Shown here piece after piece: positions 25,379-34,358 of a stretch of DNA of 64,000 nt. Positions within the stretch are counted from its first letter, which is position 1. The number at the start of each line of letters is the position of its first letter. The notes beneath the pieces are model-generated. The model did not search any database and had not been told where the DNA came from. It saw only the letters and a list, made by a program, of their open reading frames with translations. A program made the position numbers and the translations under genes. This DNA is from Psychrobacillus sp042945595 (GTDB taxonomy: Bacteria; Bacillota; Bacilli; Bacillales_A; Planococcaceae). The stretch lies in the NCBI RefSeq assembly GCF_042945595.1, contig NZ_CP168493.1:868001-932000 (forward strand), read 5' to 3'.

Positions 25379-25546
25379 CTGAGAAGTAGGGGGGATATTT
25401 TTGTGTTCAGTAGATACTTCCTTTATATTCTCTTCCTCTTCCTGACTGGGAGCAGGACCACCTTCACCAATCATATTGAGGGAAGCAATTAAATCTAAAT
25501 TTTTCCTCATGGCCATTTCTTCTGGGTCGACAGGATTTGGATGCAC
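25376..25546 (-). CDS. Small acidic protein, 56 residues, unrecognised
   Basis: This ORF starts at GTG with a strong TAAGGAGATGA ribosome site at the right distance and ends at a terminator, which is good evidence for a real gene. The product begins MHPNPVDPEEMAMRKNLDLI and continues with a Gly/Pro turn and an acidic EEEEN cluster. It has no signal peptide, membrane segment or Cys motif. I do not recognise a family. It lies between the M20 gene and a second small ORF, transcribed toward the M20 gene start. Confidence 0.6.
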   Translation of the reverse strand: MHPNPVDPEEMAMRKNLDLIASLNMIGEGGPAPSQEEEENIKEVSTEHKNIPPTSQ

Positions 25547-25763
25547 AAAATCATCTCCTTAACTATTCGCATACTGAAAATTTTTTTTGGAAGCACTGGA
25601 ATGCAGAAATAAAATTTTGGGTGCATAAAGAGCTCTAAAAGTGAATTTTAGACAACAAATGGCTTACAAAATTCTATTGCTTTAATTTACGCTGAATTCT
25701 GACAGTTGAGTTAACTTAGGAACTATTTACAATAGTATTTATAAATGAATGGAGGAATGTAGT

Positions 25764-25946
25764 ATGAAACTAAAGTATTTTGTAGAAGTAATGGGTCAAA
25801 GTTTACAAAAAGTAGAGGAATCTGTAGAACATATGGAGATGCATACGATTGTGACCAAAACGGAGCAACATCAAATCATGCAAGCATTACTCGAATTAAG
25901 TGAGCGAATAAAATGGATTGAAGCATACATGGGGAATAGGCACTAG
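25764..25946 (+). CDS. Small predicted helical protein, 60 residues, unrecognised
   Basis: The ATG has GGAGGA seven bases upstream; an in-frame ATG 15 bases earlier does not. The product (MKLKYFVEVMGQSLQKVEES...) has heptad-like hydrophobic spacing over most of its length and may form a coiled coil. There is no signal peptide or known motif. It lies before the convergent YyaL pseudogene. No function can be assigned. Confidence 0.55.
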   Translation: MKLKYFVEVMGQSLQKVEESVEHMEMHTIVTKTEQHQIMQALLELSERIKWIEAYMGNRH

Positions 25947-26002
25947 TAAGTGCCTTTCAAGTGGAAATAATGACATCAAAATAGTATATGCAATGCTTCA
26001 TA

Positions 26003-27981
26003 TTAAGATAACTCTTTCATAATTTGAGCTTGTTCTGTTAAAGGTGCATAACAAATATTATTTTGACAAATTTGGACAGAAAGGGGAGAAGATATTTCAT
26101 TTTCAAACGTCCACACATCATATGGTCGAAATGTTTGGTGTAGATAGGTGGAAATTTCATTTTCTAAATCTCCCCTAATTTTTATTTCACGATCTTCTAT
26201 AGAAAATGCTAAACGTGCGATTAACATCGAGGGAACAGAGGATGGAAACTGAATAGCATCTTCTGCAAACGCCGCAAAGATATTTTCAATTTTATTGAAC
26301 AACTCTATGTCTTCCGTTATTTTCGCTAATCGCCAAAGTTGCATTGCCGCTATTCCATTACCAGAAGGCATTATGTTATCTAAAGCGGATTTTTCGCAAA
26401 TAAATAATTTTTCTGCATCATTATTTGTAAAGAAAAATCCTCATTGAACTGTATCTTCATATTGTGAAAATAGAGTAGTGACAAGTTTTTTCGCTTTTCC
26501 TATATAATCGTTGTTCCCAGTAGCTTGATGTAACTCAATCAATGCCCATATAACGTTTGCGTAATCATCTAAATAAGCGAGATGCTTCGCTTTAGCATCT
26601 CTATATCGTGCATAAAGAATTTTTTCTTGGATTACGTTTTTTTGATAAATTGCATTCCGTTTATTGCAAGTTGAATAAATCTAGGTTCTGAAAATGTTGC
26701 ACCTGCTTTTGCAAGGCTGCAATAAGTAATCCGTTCCAAGAAGTAAGAATCTTGTCATCTAGATGGGGATACACTCGGTTTTGACGTTGGAAAAATAAAA
26801 GCAGACGGGAAGCTTCTAACTTATCTTGTAATTCATCCAGTGTAATATCGTATTCATCTACTAATGCTTTTGCGTCGGAATAAATTAAATTCGGTATATT
26901 CTTCCCTTCAAGATTACCCGCTACTGTAATATCATATGCTTTTGCATAAAGGGAACCTTCTTTTTCACCAAGTATGTCCATGATTTCAAGGTAAGACCAA
27001 ATATAATAAGTACCTTCCGCCCCTTCACTATCCGCATCAATAGCAGAATAAAACCCACCATCAGGTTGTGTCATTTCCCGTTCAATAAATTCGATTGTAT
27101 TATAGACGATTTCCTTATATTGTTTAATTTCTGTAATTTGATAGGTTTCCGTATATACAAGTAATAGAAGTGCTTGGTCATATAACATTTTTTCAAAATG
27201 AGGGACAAGCCATATTTCATCTGTAGAATACCGAGCAAAACCAAATCCGATATGATCATATATTCCACCTAATGCTATCCCATCAAGCGTTGTTTCGACA
27301 ATATTCAATACATTTTGATCTTTATTAGCATAAGAGTAGCGAAGTAAAAATAAAAGCTGTCCGAGAGGGGAATTTAGGAGCAACCCCAAATCCACTGTAC
27401 TGGATATCAAAACTATCTGCTAATTGTTGGTATGCTTCATTAATCGTATTCAAGGGAATGGATTTTTCTTGTAGACTATAGCTCTCTTTTAATGCATTAG
27501 AAAGCTTTTCACTAATCCCTTCAATCAGCTCCGGTTCTTTTAGGAAGACATCTGCTAAATGTGGCAACAGATCAAGCATTCCAGGACGGCCGTATTTGCT
27601 TTCTTTCGGAAAATAAGCACCTGCATGAAATGGCTTTTGTTTCGCAGTTAAAAATACATGGAGCGGCAATCCGCCTTCAGCAGTGAGCATTTTACATACA
27701 TTCATATATATGGAATCGATATCAGGACGTTCTTCACGGTCCACTTTAATCGACACAAAGTGTTCATTTAGCAAGTTCGCTACTTCTTTATCCTCAAACG
27801 ATTCTTTCTCCATTACATGACACTAATGGCAAGTGCTATAACCGATACTAACGAACACTGGCTTGTTTTCACTTCTCGCTTTTTCAAATGCTTCGACCCC
27901 CCATGGATACCAGTCGACAGGATAGAGTGCGTGTTGAAGTAAGTATGGTGATTTCTCATGGATTAATCTATTTGCTGTCAT
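26003..27981 (-). pseudogene. yyaL: Degraded YyaL-family gene (thioredoxin-like DUF255 plus glycan-hydrolase-like fold)
   Basis: Homology is continuous over about 660 residues, close to the full family length, but at least five lesions break it. The frame opens MTANRLIHEKSPYLLQHA at 27981. A TAG at 27823-27825 replaces the Trp expected in the conserved STCHWCHVM motif. Frameshifts occur at about 27360-27372 (after APKFPS), about 26708-26716 (in the LIAALxKAG stretch) and in the T run 26637-26643. A TGA at 26441-26443 interrupts DTVQ-GFFFTN. The C-terminal end (CQNNICYAPLTEQ) survives. The intact protein resembles the SSP411/YyaL group with poorly known function. The number of hits indicates real decay rather than one sequencing error. 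Confidence 0.9.
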
Positions 27982-28080
27982 TAGTACACCTTCCTTCGTT
28001 TAATGCTTTTTTACGATGACTTTACCACATAATATGAATGATAAAACGGTATGAAATCATAATAATCTTATCTAAAACCT

Positions 28081-28109
28081 TTGACATTCGCATGGAAATG
28101 ATGTAAATT
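28081..28109 (+). promoter_or_regulatory. Sigma-A-type promoter for guaC
   Basis: TTGACA (28081-28086) is separated by 17 bases from TAAATT (28104-28109), about 60 bases upstream of the guaC start. Confidence 0.55.
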
Positions 28110-28118
28110 ATCCAAGGA

Positions 28119-28152
28119 CGAACATTTAGTTTAACTTTAGTTTTATTATTCG
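28119..28152. promoter_or_regulatory. PurR PurBox-like inverted pair upstream of guaC
   Basis: CGAACATT (28119-28126) and ATTATTCG (28145-28152) are inverted half-sites 18 bases apart, similar to Bacillus PurBoxes (CCGAACWWT, spaced about 16-17). guaC belongs to the PurR regulon in B. subtilis. The spacing is slightly off, so this is a candidate only. Confidence 0.45.
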
Positions 28153-28170
28153 TATTTAGGAGTGTTAGTG

Positions 28171-29154
28171 ATGGAAAATGCATTTGATTATGAAGATATT
28201 CAATTAATTCCGGCAAAGTGTATTGTAAATAGCCGATCAGAATGTGATACAACTACAACTTTAGGTGGGCATACGTTTAAGTTGCCAGTAGTACCAGCAA
28301 ATATGCAAACAATTATAGATGATAAAATTGCAAACTACTTAGCAGAAAATGGTTATTTCTATATTATGCATCGTTTTGAACCAGAGAAGCGAGTAACTTT
28401 TATTAAAGATATGCAATCTCGTGGATTAATCGCATCCATTAGTGTAGGTGTCAAAGATGAGGAATATACATTTATACAGCAATTAGCAGTAGAACAACTT
28501 ATACCTGAATTCATTACGATTGATATAGCACATGGTCATTCAAATGCAGTAATCGAAATGATTAAGCATATTAAGAATCACTTACCGAAAAGTTTTGTTA
28601 TTGCTGGAAATGTTGGAACGCCAGAAGCAGTGAGAGAATTAGAAAATGCTGGAGCGGATGCGACAAAAGTTGGTATTGGACCCGGTAAAGTATGTATAAC
28701 AAAGATTAAAACTGGATTTGGTACGGGTGGTTGGCAATTAGCTGCATTACGTTGGTGCGCAAAAGCAGCAAGTAAGCCGATAATCGCTGACGGAGGAATT
28801 CGTACGCATGGTGATATAGCTAAATCTGTGCGATTTGGAGCATCGATGGTCATGATCGGTTCTTTATTTGCAGGTCACGAAGAATCACCAGGAATGACTG
28901 TTGAAAAAGATGGTAAACTATTTAAAGAATACTTCGGTTCCGCTTCAGAATTCCAAAAAGGTGAAAAGAAGAATGTAGAAGGCAAAAAAATGTTTGTTGA
29001 GTACAAAGGACCGCTAGAAGATACATTAAGAGAGATGGAACAAGATCTTCAATCGTCTATTTCTTATGCAGGTGGCAATAAATTAGAAGCAATCCGAAAT
29101 GTAGATTATGTAGTCGTGAAGAATTCAATCTTTAATGGCGATAAAGTATACTAA
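28171..29154 (+). CDS. guaC: GMP reductase
   Basis: This enzyme reduces GMP to IMP with NADPH, salvaging guanine nucleotides toward adenine. The 327-residue protein is an IMPDH/GMPR barrel without CBS domains. MENAFDYEDIQLIPAKC at the start and GIGPGKVCITKIKTGFGTGGW (catalytic Cys) identify the Bacillus-type GuaC. PIIADGGIRTHGDIAKS is the phosphate-binding strand. TTAGGAGTG precedes the ATG. A promoter and PurBox-like site lie upstream and a strong terminator downstream, so it is monocistronic. Confidence 0.95.
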   Translation: MENAFDYEDIQLIPAKCIVNSRSECDTTTTLGGHTFKLPVVPANMQTIIDDKIANYLAENGYFYIMHRFEPEKRVTFIKDMQSRGLIASISVGVKDEEYTFIQQLAVEQLIPEFITIDIAHGHSNAVIEMIKHIKNHLPKSFVIAGNVGTPEAVRELENAGADATKVGIGPGKVCITKIKTGFGTGGWQLAALRWCAKAASKPIIADGGIRTHGDIAKSVRFGASMVMIGSLFAGHEESPGMTVEKDGKLFKEYFGSASEFQKGEKKNVEGKKMFVEYKGPLEDTLREMEQDLQSSISYAGGNKLEAIRNVDYVVVKNSIFNGDKVY

Positions 29155-29207
29155 AAAAAATGGAGCTTTCCCATCAAGTTGACTTATGGGATAGCTCCAT
29201 TTTTTTG
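29155..29207 (+). terminator. Rho-independent terminator after guaC
   Basis: TGGAGCTTTCCCAT pairs with ATGGGATAGCTCCA, flanked by A and T runs. Confidence 0.85.
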
Positions 29208-29219
29208 TAGAAAATTAAA

Positions 29220-29335
29220 TCGGTCTCGGTTTTCTGATTTTGGTTGCGGGTTTGAAGAACTTGGTCTCGGTTTTGCGAAACTTGGTTGTGACCTGGGCCA
29301 AATTGGTCTCGACTTCGTGAATTTGGTCTCAAAGT
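29220..29335. repeat. 21-bp-phased degenerate array with TTGGTCTCG anchor
   Basis: TTGG (or TCGG) begins at 29220, 29240, 29261, 29282, 29303 and 29323, a spacing of 20-21 bases. The best units read TTGGTCTCG-GTTTTGCGAAAC; the anchor is conserved and the rest drifts. The array fills most of the gap between the guaC terminator and the next gene. It contains no ORF with a ribosome site. Confidence 0.7.
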
Positions 29336-29471
29336 GCCATTAATTGTAAGTAGTTATAAAATAATTGAACAGAAATGCCTAAAAATGAGTTATGTTTAGC
29401 GTGTTAAATGGTACAATATTGTTGACATTCATTATTGAATGAATAATGCGATAAAAAGAGGAGTGTTTCAA

Positions 29472-29894
29472 ATGGCAGTTAATGTATATCTTAATTTTAA
29501 TGGGAATTGTCGCGATGCTGCAGAGTTTTATGCAGAGGTTTTTAAGATCGAAAAACCACAAATTATGACTTTCGGTGAAGCGCCACCAAGTCCAGATTAC
29601 GTATTACCAGAGGAAGCGAAAGATTTAGTAATGCACACTCGACTTAACATTGGTGGAAGCAACATAATGTTTTCAGATGTTTTTCCAGGATCACCTTTTA
29701 TTGAAGGTAATAATGTTACCCTAGCATTCGTTAGTGCAGATGAAAATGAAATTAGATCTATTTTTGAAGCGCTAAGAGTAGGCGGTAAAGTAGGAGCGGA
29801 TCTACAAGAAACATTTTTTAGCAAATGTTATGGAAATCTTAAAGATAGATTTGGTATTGAATGGCAAGTAACTGTAGAAACTGACCAAATGTAA
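29472..29894 (+). CDS. VOC-superfamily PhnB-like protein
   Basis: This 140-residue protein is of the glyoxalase/bleomycin-resistance fold, PhnB (3-demethylubiquinone methyltransferase-like) branch. The MAVNVYLNFNGNCRDAAEFYAEVF opening, HTRLNIGGSNIMFSDVFPG and the C-terminal KDRFGIEWQV are typical. Members are small cytoplasmic dimers; most lack a proven substrate. AGAGGAG lies eight bases before the chosen ATG. A terminator follows, so it stands alone. Confidence 0.85.
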   Translation: MAVNVYLNFNGNCRDAAEFYAEVFKIEKPQIMTFGEAPPSPDYVLPEEAKDLVMHTRLNIGGSNIMFSDVFPGSPFIEGNNVTLAFVSADENEIRSIFEALRVGGKVGADLQETFFSKCYGNLKDRFGIEWQVTVETDQM

Positions 29895-29898
29895 CAAT

Positions 29899-29944
29899 AA
29901 AAAATGGCTATACAACATTTAACTTTGTTGTATAGCCATTTTTT
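29899..29944 (+). terminator. Rho-independent terminator after the VOC gene
   Basis: AAATGGCTATACAAC pairs with GTTGTATAGCCATTT, followed by a T run. Confidence 0.88.
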
Positions 29945-30069
29945 AGTTATTTTTTTATTATTCTAACAATTATCATTTACAAGCCATTCCCTGTTATATA
30001 TCATAATCGTAAGCAGTATATTATCAATTGAGAGCGTTATATATAATAGAGGAAGAAGGATGGCTTGAA

Positions 30070-31224
30070 ATGTCTCTAAATTTGAATCCAAGAGCTAAAG
30101 TGTTAAAAGTACCAGGTATTCGTCAGTTTTCTAATCAGTTAGTTCATTTTCCGGATGCGATCAATTTAACAATTGGACAACCGGATTTTCCGACACCTCA
30201 AGTAGTGAAAAATGCTGGAATACGAGCAATAGAACAAAACTTAACAGGGTACTCACACAATGCTGGATTGCTTGAACTAAGAGAAGCTGTTAACACCTTT
30301 TTCACGAAAAAATATGGCTTTTCCTATGATCCACAGAACGAAATTATCATTACAAATGGGGCAAGTGAAGCAATTGATACTGTCTTTCGCACAATATTAG
30401 AAGAAGGTGACGAGGTCATATTACCTGCTCCTTGCTATTCAGGATATGAACCTATCATTCACTTTTGCGGGGCTAAGATTATCTATTTAGATACGACGGA
30501 AACAAATTTTCAACCATCAGCGGAAAAACTGGCAGAGCTTATTACTGAAAAAACAAAGGCAGTATTCTTTAATTATCCATCCAACCCAACAGGAGTCGTT
30601 TTGACGCAAGAAACTGTGGATCAACTTGTAAATGTATTAATAGAGAAAGATGTATATATTTTAACAGATGAAATTTATAGTGAAAATACTTTTTCAGGGA
30701 CACATACTTCATTTGCAGCTTATCCAGCATTAAGAAATAAATTATTTTATATCCATGGCCTATCCAAATCACATTCGATGACTGGATGGCGCATAGGGTT
30801 TTTAATGGGACCATCAGAAGTCATGGAGCAAGTCGTTAAAGTACATGCATTTAATACCATTTGTGCTTCTGTACCCGGCCAATATGCAGCGATTGAGGCG
30901 CTAATAAACTCAAAAGATACACCTAGCGAAATGAATGTAGAGTATATAAAAAGACGTGACTATGTTTTCAATCGTTTGACTGCAATGGGACTAACCGCGG
31001 AAAAGCCGAATGGGGCATTTTACATTTTTCCTTCTATTCAAAGGTTTGGCATTAACTCGTTTGATTTTGCAACAAGGCTTTTGCATGAAGGTGGGGTTGC
31101 AGTAGTTCCTGGTAGTGTATTTACACCTTTTGGAGAAGGATATATTAGAATTTCGTATGCTTATTCAATGGAAGTATTAGAAGAGGGGTTAAAAAGATTA
31201 GAACAATTTATCCAGAAGTACTAA
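30070..31224 (+). CDS. patA: Class I PLP aminotransferase, PatA-like
   Basis: This 384-residue fold-type I aminotransferase opens LNPRAKVLKVPGIRQFSN followed by LTIGQPDFPTP. That opening is typical of Bacillus PatA (N-acetyl-diaminopimelate aminotransferase of lysine synthesis) and its paralogues. The PLP lysine is in HGLSKSHSMTGWRIGF, with NYPSNPTG and LTDEIYSE for cofactor binding. The exact substrate is not fixed by these motifs. The ATG follows GAAGGATGG; an upstream in-frame start lacks support. It lies 62 bases before the pyroglutamate operon and may be read with it. Confidence 0.82.
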   Translation: MSLNLNPRAKVLKVPGIRQFSNQLVHFPDAINLTIGQPDFPTPQVVKNAGIRAIEQNLTGYSHNAGLLELREAVNTFFTKKYGFSYDPQNEIIITNGASEAIDTVFRTILEEGDEVILPAPCYSGYEPIIHFCGAKIIYLDTTETNFQPSAEKLAELITEKTKAVFFNYPSNPTGVVLTQETVDQLVNVLIEKDVYILTDEIYSENTFSGTHTSFAAYPALRNKLFYIHGLSKSHSMTGWRIGFLMGPSEVMEQVVKVHAFNTICASVPGQYAAIEALINSKDTPSEMNVEYIKRRDYVFNRLTAMGLTAEKPNGAFYIFPSIQRFGINSFDFATRLLHEGGVAVVPGSVFTPFGEGYIRISYAYSMEVLEEGLKRLEQFIQKY

Positions 31225-31286
31225 ACTAAATGGAGAATTATTAAAAAATATCGAATACGTCCAATAATTTTACAAACGGAGGAGAA

Positions 31287-31904
31287 ATGATGAAAAAACT
31301 GTTGTTAACAGGATTTGAACCTTTTTTACATTACACTGTAAATCCTACAATGAAAATTGTCGAGGAATTAGATGGTTTGATTATTGGAGATTATCAAATT
31401 ATTGGAAAAATAATGTCGGTAGATTTTAAAGCCTCTGGAAAACAATTATTAAAATACTTGGAAGAAATACAACCAGATGTACATATTTCGCTAGGATTAG
31501 CTGCAGGAAGATATAAAATAACACCGGAACGTATTGCGATTAATTTTAAAGATGGAGATGTAGATAATGAGGGAAATAAACCAGTAGATGAATTAATACA
31601 AGAAGCTGGTGAACCAGGATATTTATCTACATTACCAATTCGTAAAATGGTGAATAAGCTTATTGACAACGGACTACCTGCAGAGATTTCCAATAGTGCT
31701 GGTACTTATTTATGCAACAATGTGATGTATGAAGGTCTGCACTACGCAAAAATAACAAATAGCAAAATGCTTTCTGGTTTTATTCATATTCCTGCTTCTC
31801 ATGAGCTTGCTATTCAACATGATAAAATTCCAAGCTGGTCGCACGAGGACTTGAAGAAAAGTATTATAACGTGTATTGAAGTATTAGAAGAATATGAAAA
31901 ATAA
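31287..31904 (+). CDS. pcp: Pyroglutamyl-peptidase I
   Basis: This cytoplasmic cysteine peptidase removes N-terminal pyroglutamate from peptides. The 205-residue protein is a normal-length C15 enzyme with the triad Glu81 (PERIAIN), Cys143 (AGTYLCNNVMY) and His167 (GFIHIPA). A GGAGGAG ribosome site precedes an ATGATG pair. Its end overlaps the pxpB start by 11 bases. It should supply free 5-oxoproline to the three downstream 5-oxoprolinase subunits, a direct substrate-to-enzyme operon logic. Confidence 0.95.
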   Translation: MMKKLLLTGFEPFLHYTVNPTMKIVEELDGLIIGDYQIIGKIMSVDFKASGKQLLKYLEEIQPDVHISLGLAAGRYKITPERIAINFKDGDVDNEGNKPVDELIQEAGEPGYLSTLPIRKMVNKLIDNGLPAEISNSAGTYLCNNVMYEGLHYAKITNSKMLSGFIHIPASHELAIQHDKIPSWSHEDLKKSIITCIEVLEEYEK

Positions 31905-32637
31905 TATGCCTGAAGTGTGGAGAACAGGTGAGAGAACACTTCGATTTAGTTTTGGAGAAGTGATTAGTTCGGAAGTTTACCAATCTGTTCACTCATTCTC
32001 TGATTTTTTAATTTCCGAGTGGAATCATTACTTGGAAGAAGTAGTCCCTAGCTATCATACTGTTACAGCATTTTTTAAAAAGTCATCCATCTTTGATACA
32101 ATAAGAATCGAAGAGGTTCTTGAAAAATGGAAAAGTTATAAAAGAGATAGTACTCATTCCCTAACTAGAAAGATTACTATTCCAGTGTGTTATAAGGAGC
32201 CATATAGTGAAGACATGGAAAGAATCGAGCAATTAATCGGTCGATCAAAAGAGGAAATCATCCATTTACATTCAGAGAAAATATATACTATCTATATGAT
32301 TGGTTTTTTACCTGGATTTCCGTACTTAGGTGATTTAAATCCTACCTTGTTTGTCCCTAGACTTGATAAACCGAGAGTAAAAGTTCCAAAGAGTGCGGTT
32401 GGTATTGGTGGAAGTCAAACTGGTATTTATCCAATTGAATCACCCGGTGGATGGAATATTATCGGGAGAACCCCTTTAGAAATATTTTCATTAGAACGGG
32501 AGAATCCCTTTTTCTTAAAAGTTGGTGATCAGTTGAAATTTTCGCCAATCAGTAATGAGGAATATTCAGACATTGAGTGGGAAATGAAAAATGATGCGAA
32601 AGCAATTCATCGATTCATAGAGGAAGTGGGTATATGA
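31894..32637 (+). CDS. pxpB: 5-oxoprolinase subunit PxpB (KipI family)
   Basis: With PxpA and PxpC it forms the ATP-dependent enzyme that opens 5-oxoproline to glutamate. The 247-residue protein carries the family signatures IGFLPGFPYLGDL, PRVKVPKSAVGIGGSQTGIYP and ESPGGWNIIGRTP. KipI of B. subtilis also inhibits the sporulation kinase KinA, but the operon here argues for the metabolic role. It is coupled at both ends: it overlaps pcp by 11 bases and pxpA by four. Confidence 0.94.
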   Translation: MKNNMPEVWRTGERTLRFSFGEVISSEVYQSVHSFSDFLISEWNHYLEEVVPSYHTVTAFFKKSSIFDTIRIEEVLEKWKSYKRDSTHSLTRKITIPVCYKEPYSEDMERIEQLIGRSKEEIIHLHSEKIYTIYMIGFLPGFPYLGDLNPTLFVPRLDKPRVKVPKSAVGIGGSQTGIYPIESPGGWNIIGRTPLEIFSLERENPFFLKVGDQLKFSPISNEEYSDIEWEMKNDAKAIHRFIEEVGI

Positions 32638-33395
32638 GAATTGATTTAAATGCAGATGTTGGAGAAAGCTTTGGTCACTATATTCTTGGAGAAGATCAAG
32701 CGCTTTTTAAAGTAATTACTTCAGCAAATATCGCTTGTGGATTTCATGCAGGTGATTTTACAGTAATGAATAAAACAGTAAAGGCTGCAAAAGAGAATCA
32801 CCTTTCTGTAGGTGCTCATCCTGGCTTTCCCGATATACAAGGATTCGGTAGAAGAAATATAAGTATGAGCGAAGCTGAAGTGTATGAAATGGTTGTATAT
32901 CAAATAGGTGCATTGCAAGCATTTTGTCATATTCACCAAGTGGCACTTTCACATGTAAAACCACATGGCGCTCTGTATAATATATCTGCTGATGATGCAA
33001 CTATTGCAAGAGCAATTGCGCAGGCAGTAATTGATATTGCTCCGAACGCAATTCTGTTCGGACTTTGTAATAGTCAATTGATAGAGGCAGGAAATAATAT
33101 CGGTCTAAAAACTGCTGGAGAGGCATTTGCTGACCGAAAATATGATGATACAGGTCGTCTAGTTCATCGAAGTCATCCAAATGCAGTACTTACTCATTTT
33201 GATGACATTGAGAAGCAAGTGGAAAACATCGTGATGAACAAACAAGTAGAGACTAGTAGTGGAAAAATGATTGAAATAGAAGCGGATACACTTTGCTTTC
33301 ATGGTGATGGAAAAAATGTAGTGGAAATCGTCCAAAAAACACGAAAAATACTAGAAGCAAAAAATGTTAAGGTTGCTCCTTTGGAGATGGTTTAA
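32634..33395 (+). CDS. pxpA: 5-oxoprolinase subunit PxpA (LamB/YcsF family)
   Basis: This 253-residue barrel protein opens MRIDLNADVGESFGHY, the hallmark of the family. Further motifs are NIACGFHAGD, VGAHPGFPD, VKPHGALYN and CFHGDGKN, likely around the active site. AGGAAGTGGG precedes the ATG, which overlaps pxpB by four bases; the stop codon overlaps pxpC. It is part of the cytoplasmic PxpABC complex. Confidence 0.95.
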   Translation: MRIDLNADVGESFGHYILGEDQALFKVITSANIACGFHAGDFTVMNKTVKAAKENHLSVGAHPGFPDIQGFGRRNISMSEAEVYEMVVYQIGALQAFCHIHQVALSHVKPHGALYNISADDATIARAIAQAVIDIAPNAILFGLCNSQLIEAGNNIGLKTAGEAFADRKYDDTGRLVHRSHPNAVLTHFDDIEKQVENIVMNKQVETSSGKMIEIEADTLCFHGDGKNVVEIVQKTRKILEAKNVKVAPLEMV

Positions 33396-34252
33396 TGAAG
33401 GAATTATTTCGCGTGTGTAAAGAAGCTGTTTATGCTTCTTTGCAAGATGAAGGTAGAATAGGATATCGTGCATTTGGAATGCCTACAGCAGGTCCTATGG
33501 ATGCTCAAGCTTTCCGTTTAGGAAATAAAATCATCGGGAATTTATCAGATGCTGCAGCGATTGAATTGTTTTTAGGAGGGCTTTCTCTAGTAGTATTAAC
33601 GACACATACAATTGCAATTGGTGGAGCAGATCTCCATGCAGAAATAGACGGTATGAAAGCTCCTTTATGGAAGTCTATTATTGTTACTAAAGGTCAGATA
33701 CTTTCCTTCATCAGACCACTACAAGGAAGTATAGCATATATTTTCGCTTTAGGTGGATTCGATTCTGCAACAACGATGGGAAGTAAATCAGCATATCCTA
33801 AAGCAGGTATTGGTGTCTCTTTAAAAAAAGGATCTGTTTTGTCGGTACCTAACTTACCACTACCAAAGTTACATCGAGGGTTAGTTGCATCAGAAATTCC
33901 TACATATAATCAAGAAGTGGAAGTTGAAGTTTGGCAAAGTCCACATCTATCCCTATTCGAAGAAAAAAGCATCCGCACTTTTTTTAATTCGGAGTATACA
34001 TACAAAGGTGGAGACAGAATGGGCTACTATTTTAATGGACCGGAACTTCATTTTATGAATAAGAGTGACATTCTATCTGAGGCTACTCAGTTTGGAACAA
34101 TTCAAGTTCCTTCAAATGGTCAACCAGTCATATTAATGGCAGATGCCCAAACAGTAGGAGGCTATGCAACGATAGGCAAAGTTGCTGATAAGGATTTGTG
34201 GAAAATAGCCCAATTAAGAAATGGCGGAAAGATAATGTTTAAAGAAATATAA
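33395..34252 (+). CDS. pxpC: 5-oxoprolinase subunit PxpC (KipA family)
   Basis: This 285-residue protein contains the biotin-carboxylase-C-like fold of the KipA/PxpC group. Family features are SLQDEGRIGYRAFGMPTAGPMD, ALGGF, GGDRMGYYFNGP, and the C-terminal LMADAQTVGGYATIGKV. Its ATG overlaps the pxpA stop. It is the last gene of the operon; a terminator follows. Confidence 0.94.
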   Translation: MKELFRVCKEAVYASLQDEGRIGYRAFGMPTAGPMDAQAFRLGNKIIGNLSDAAAIELFLGGLSLVVLTTHTIAIGGADLHAEIDGMKAPLWKSIIVTKGQILSFIRPLQGSIAYIFALGGFDSATTMGSKSAYPKAGIGVSLKKGSVLSVPNLPLPKLHRGLVASEIPTYNQEVEVEVWQSPHLSLFEEKSIRTFFNSEYTYKGGDRMGYYFNGPELHFMNKSDILSEATQFGTIQVPSNGQPVILMADAQTVGGYATIGKVADKDLWKIAQLRNGGKIMFKEI

Positions 34253-34262
34253 ATATAAAAGC

Positions 34263-34309
34263 AGAGGCTACCCAATAAGTCGAAAATTAGACTTGTTGAG
34301 TAGCCTTCT
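34263..34309 (+). terminator. Terminator of the pcp-pxpBAC operon
   Basis: AGGCTACCCAATAAGTC pairs with GACTTGTTGAGTAGCCT around a GAAAATTA loop; the T-rich tail is short. Confidence 0.75.
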
Positions 34310-34358
34310 CCTGTTATAAAAAGGATTTATAAATTATGCGTACCATAAGATTAGTTAC

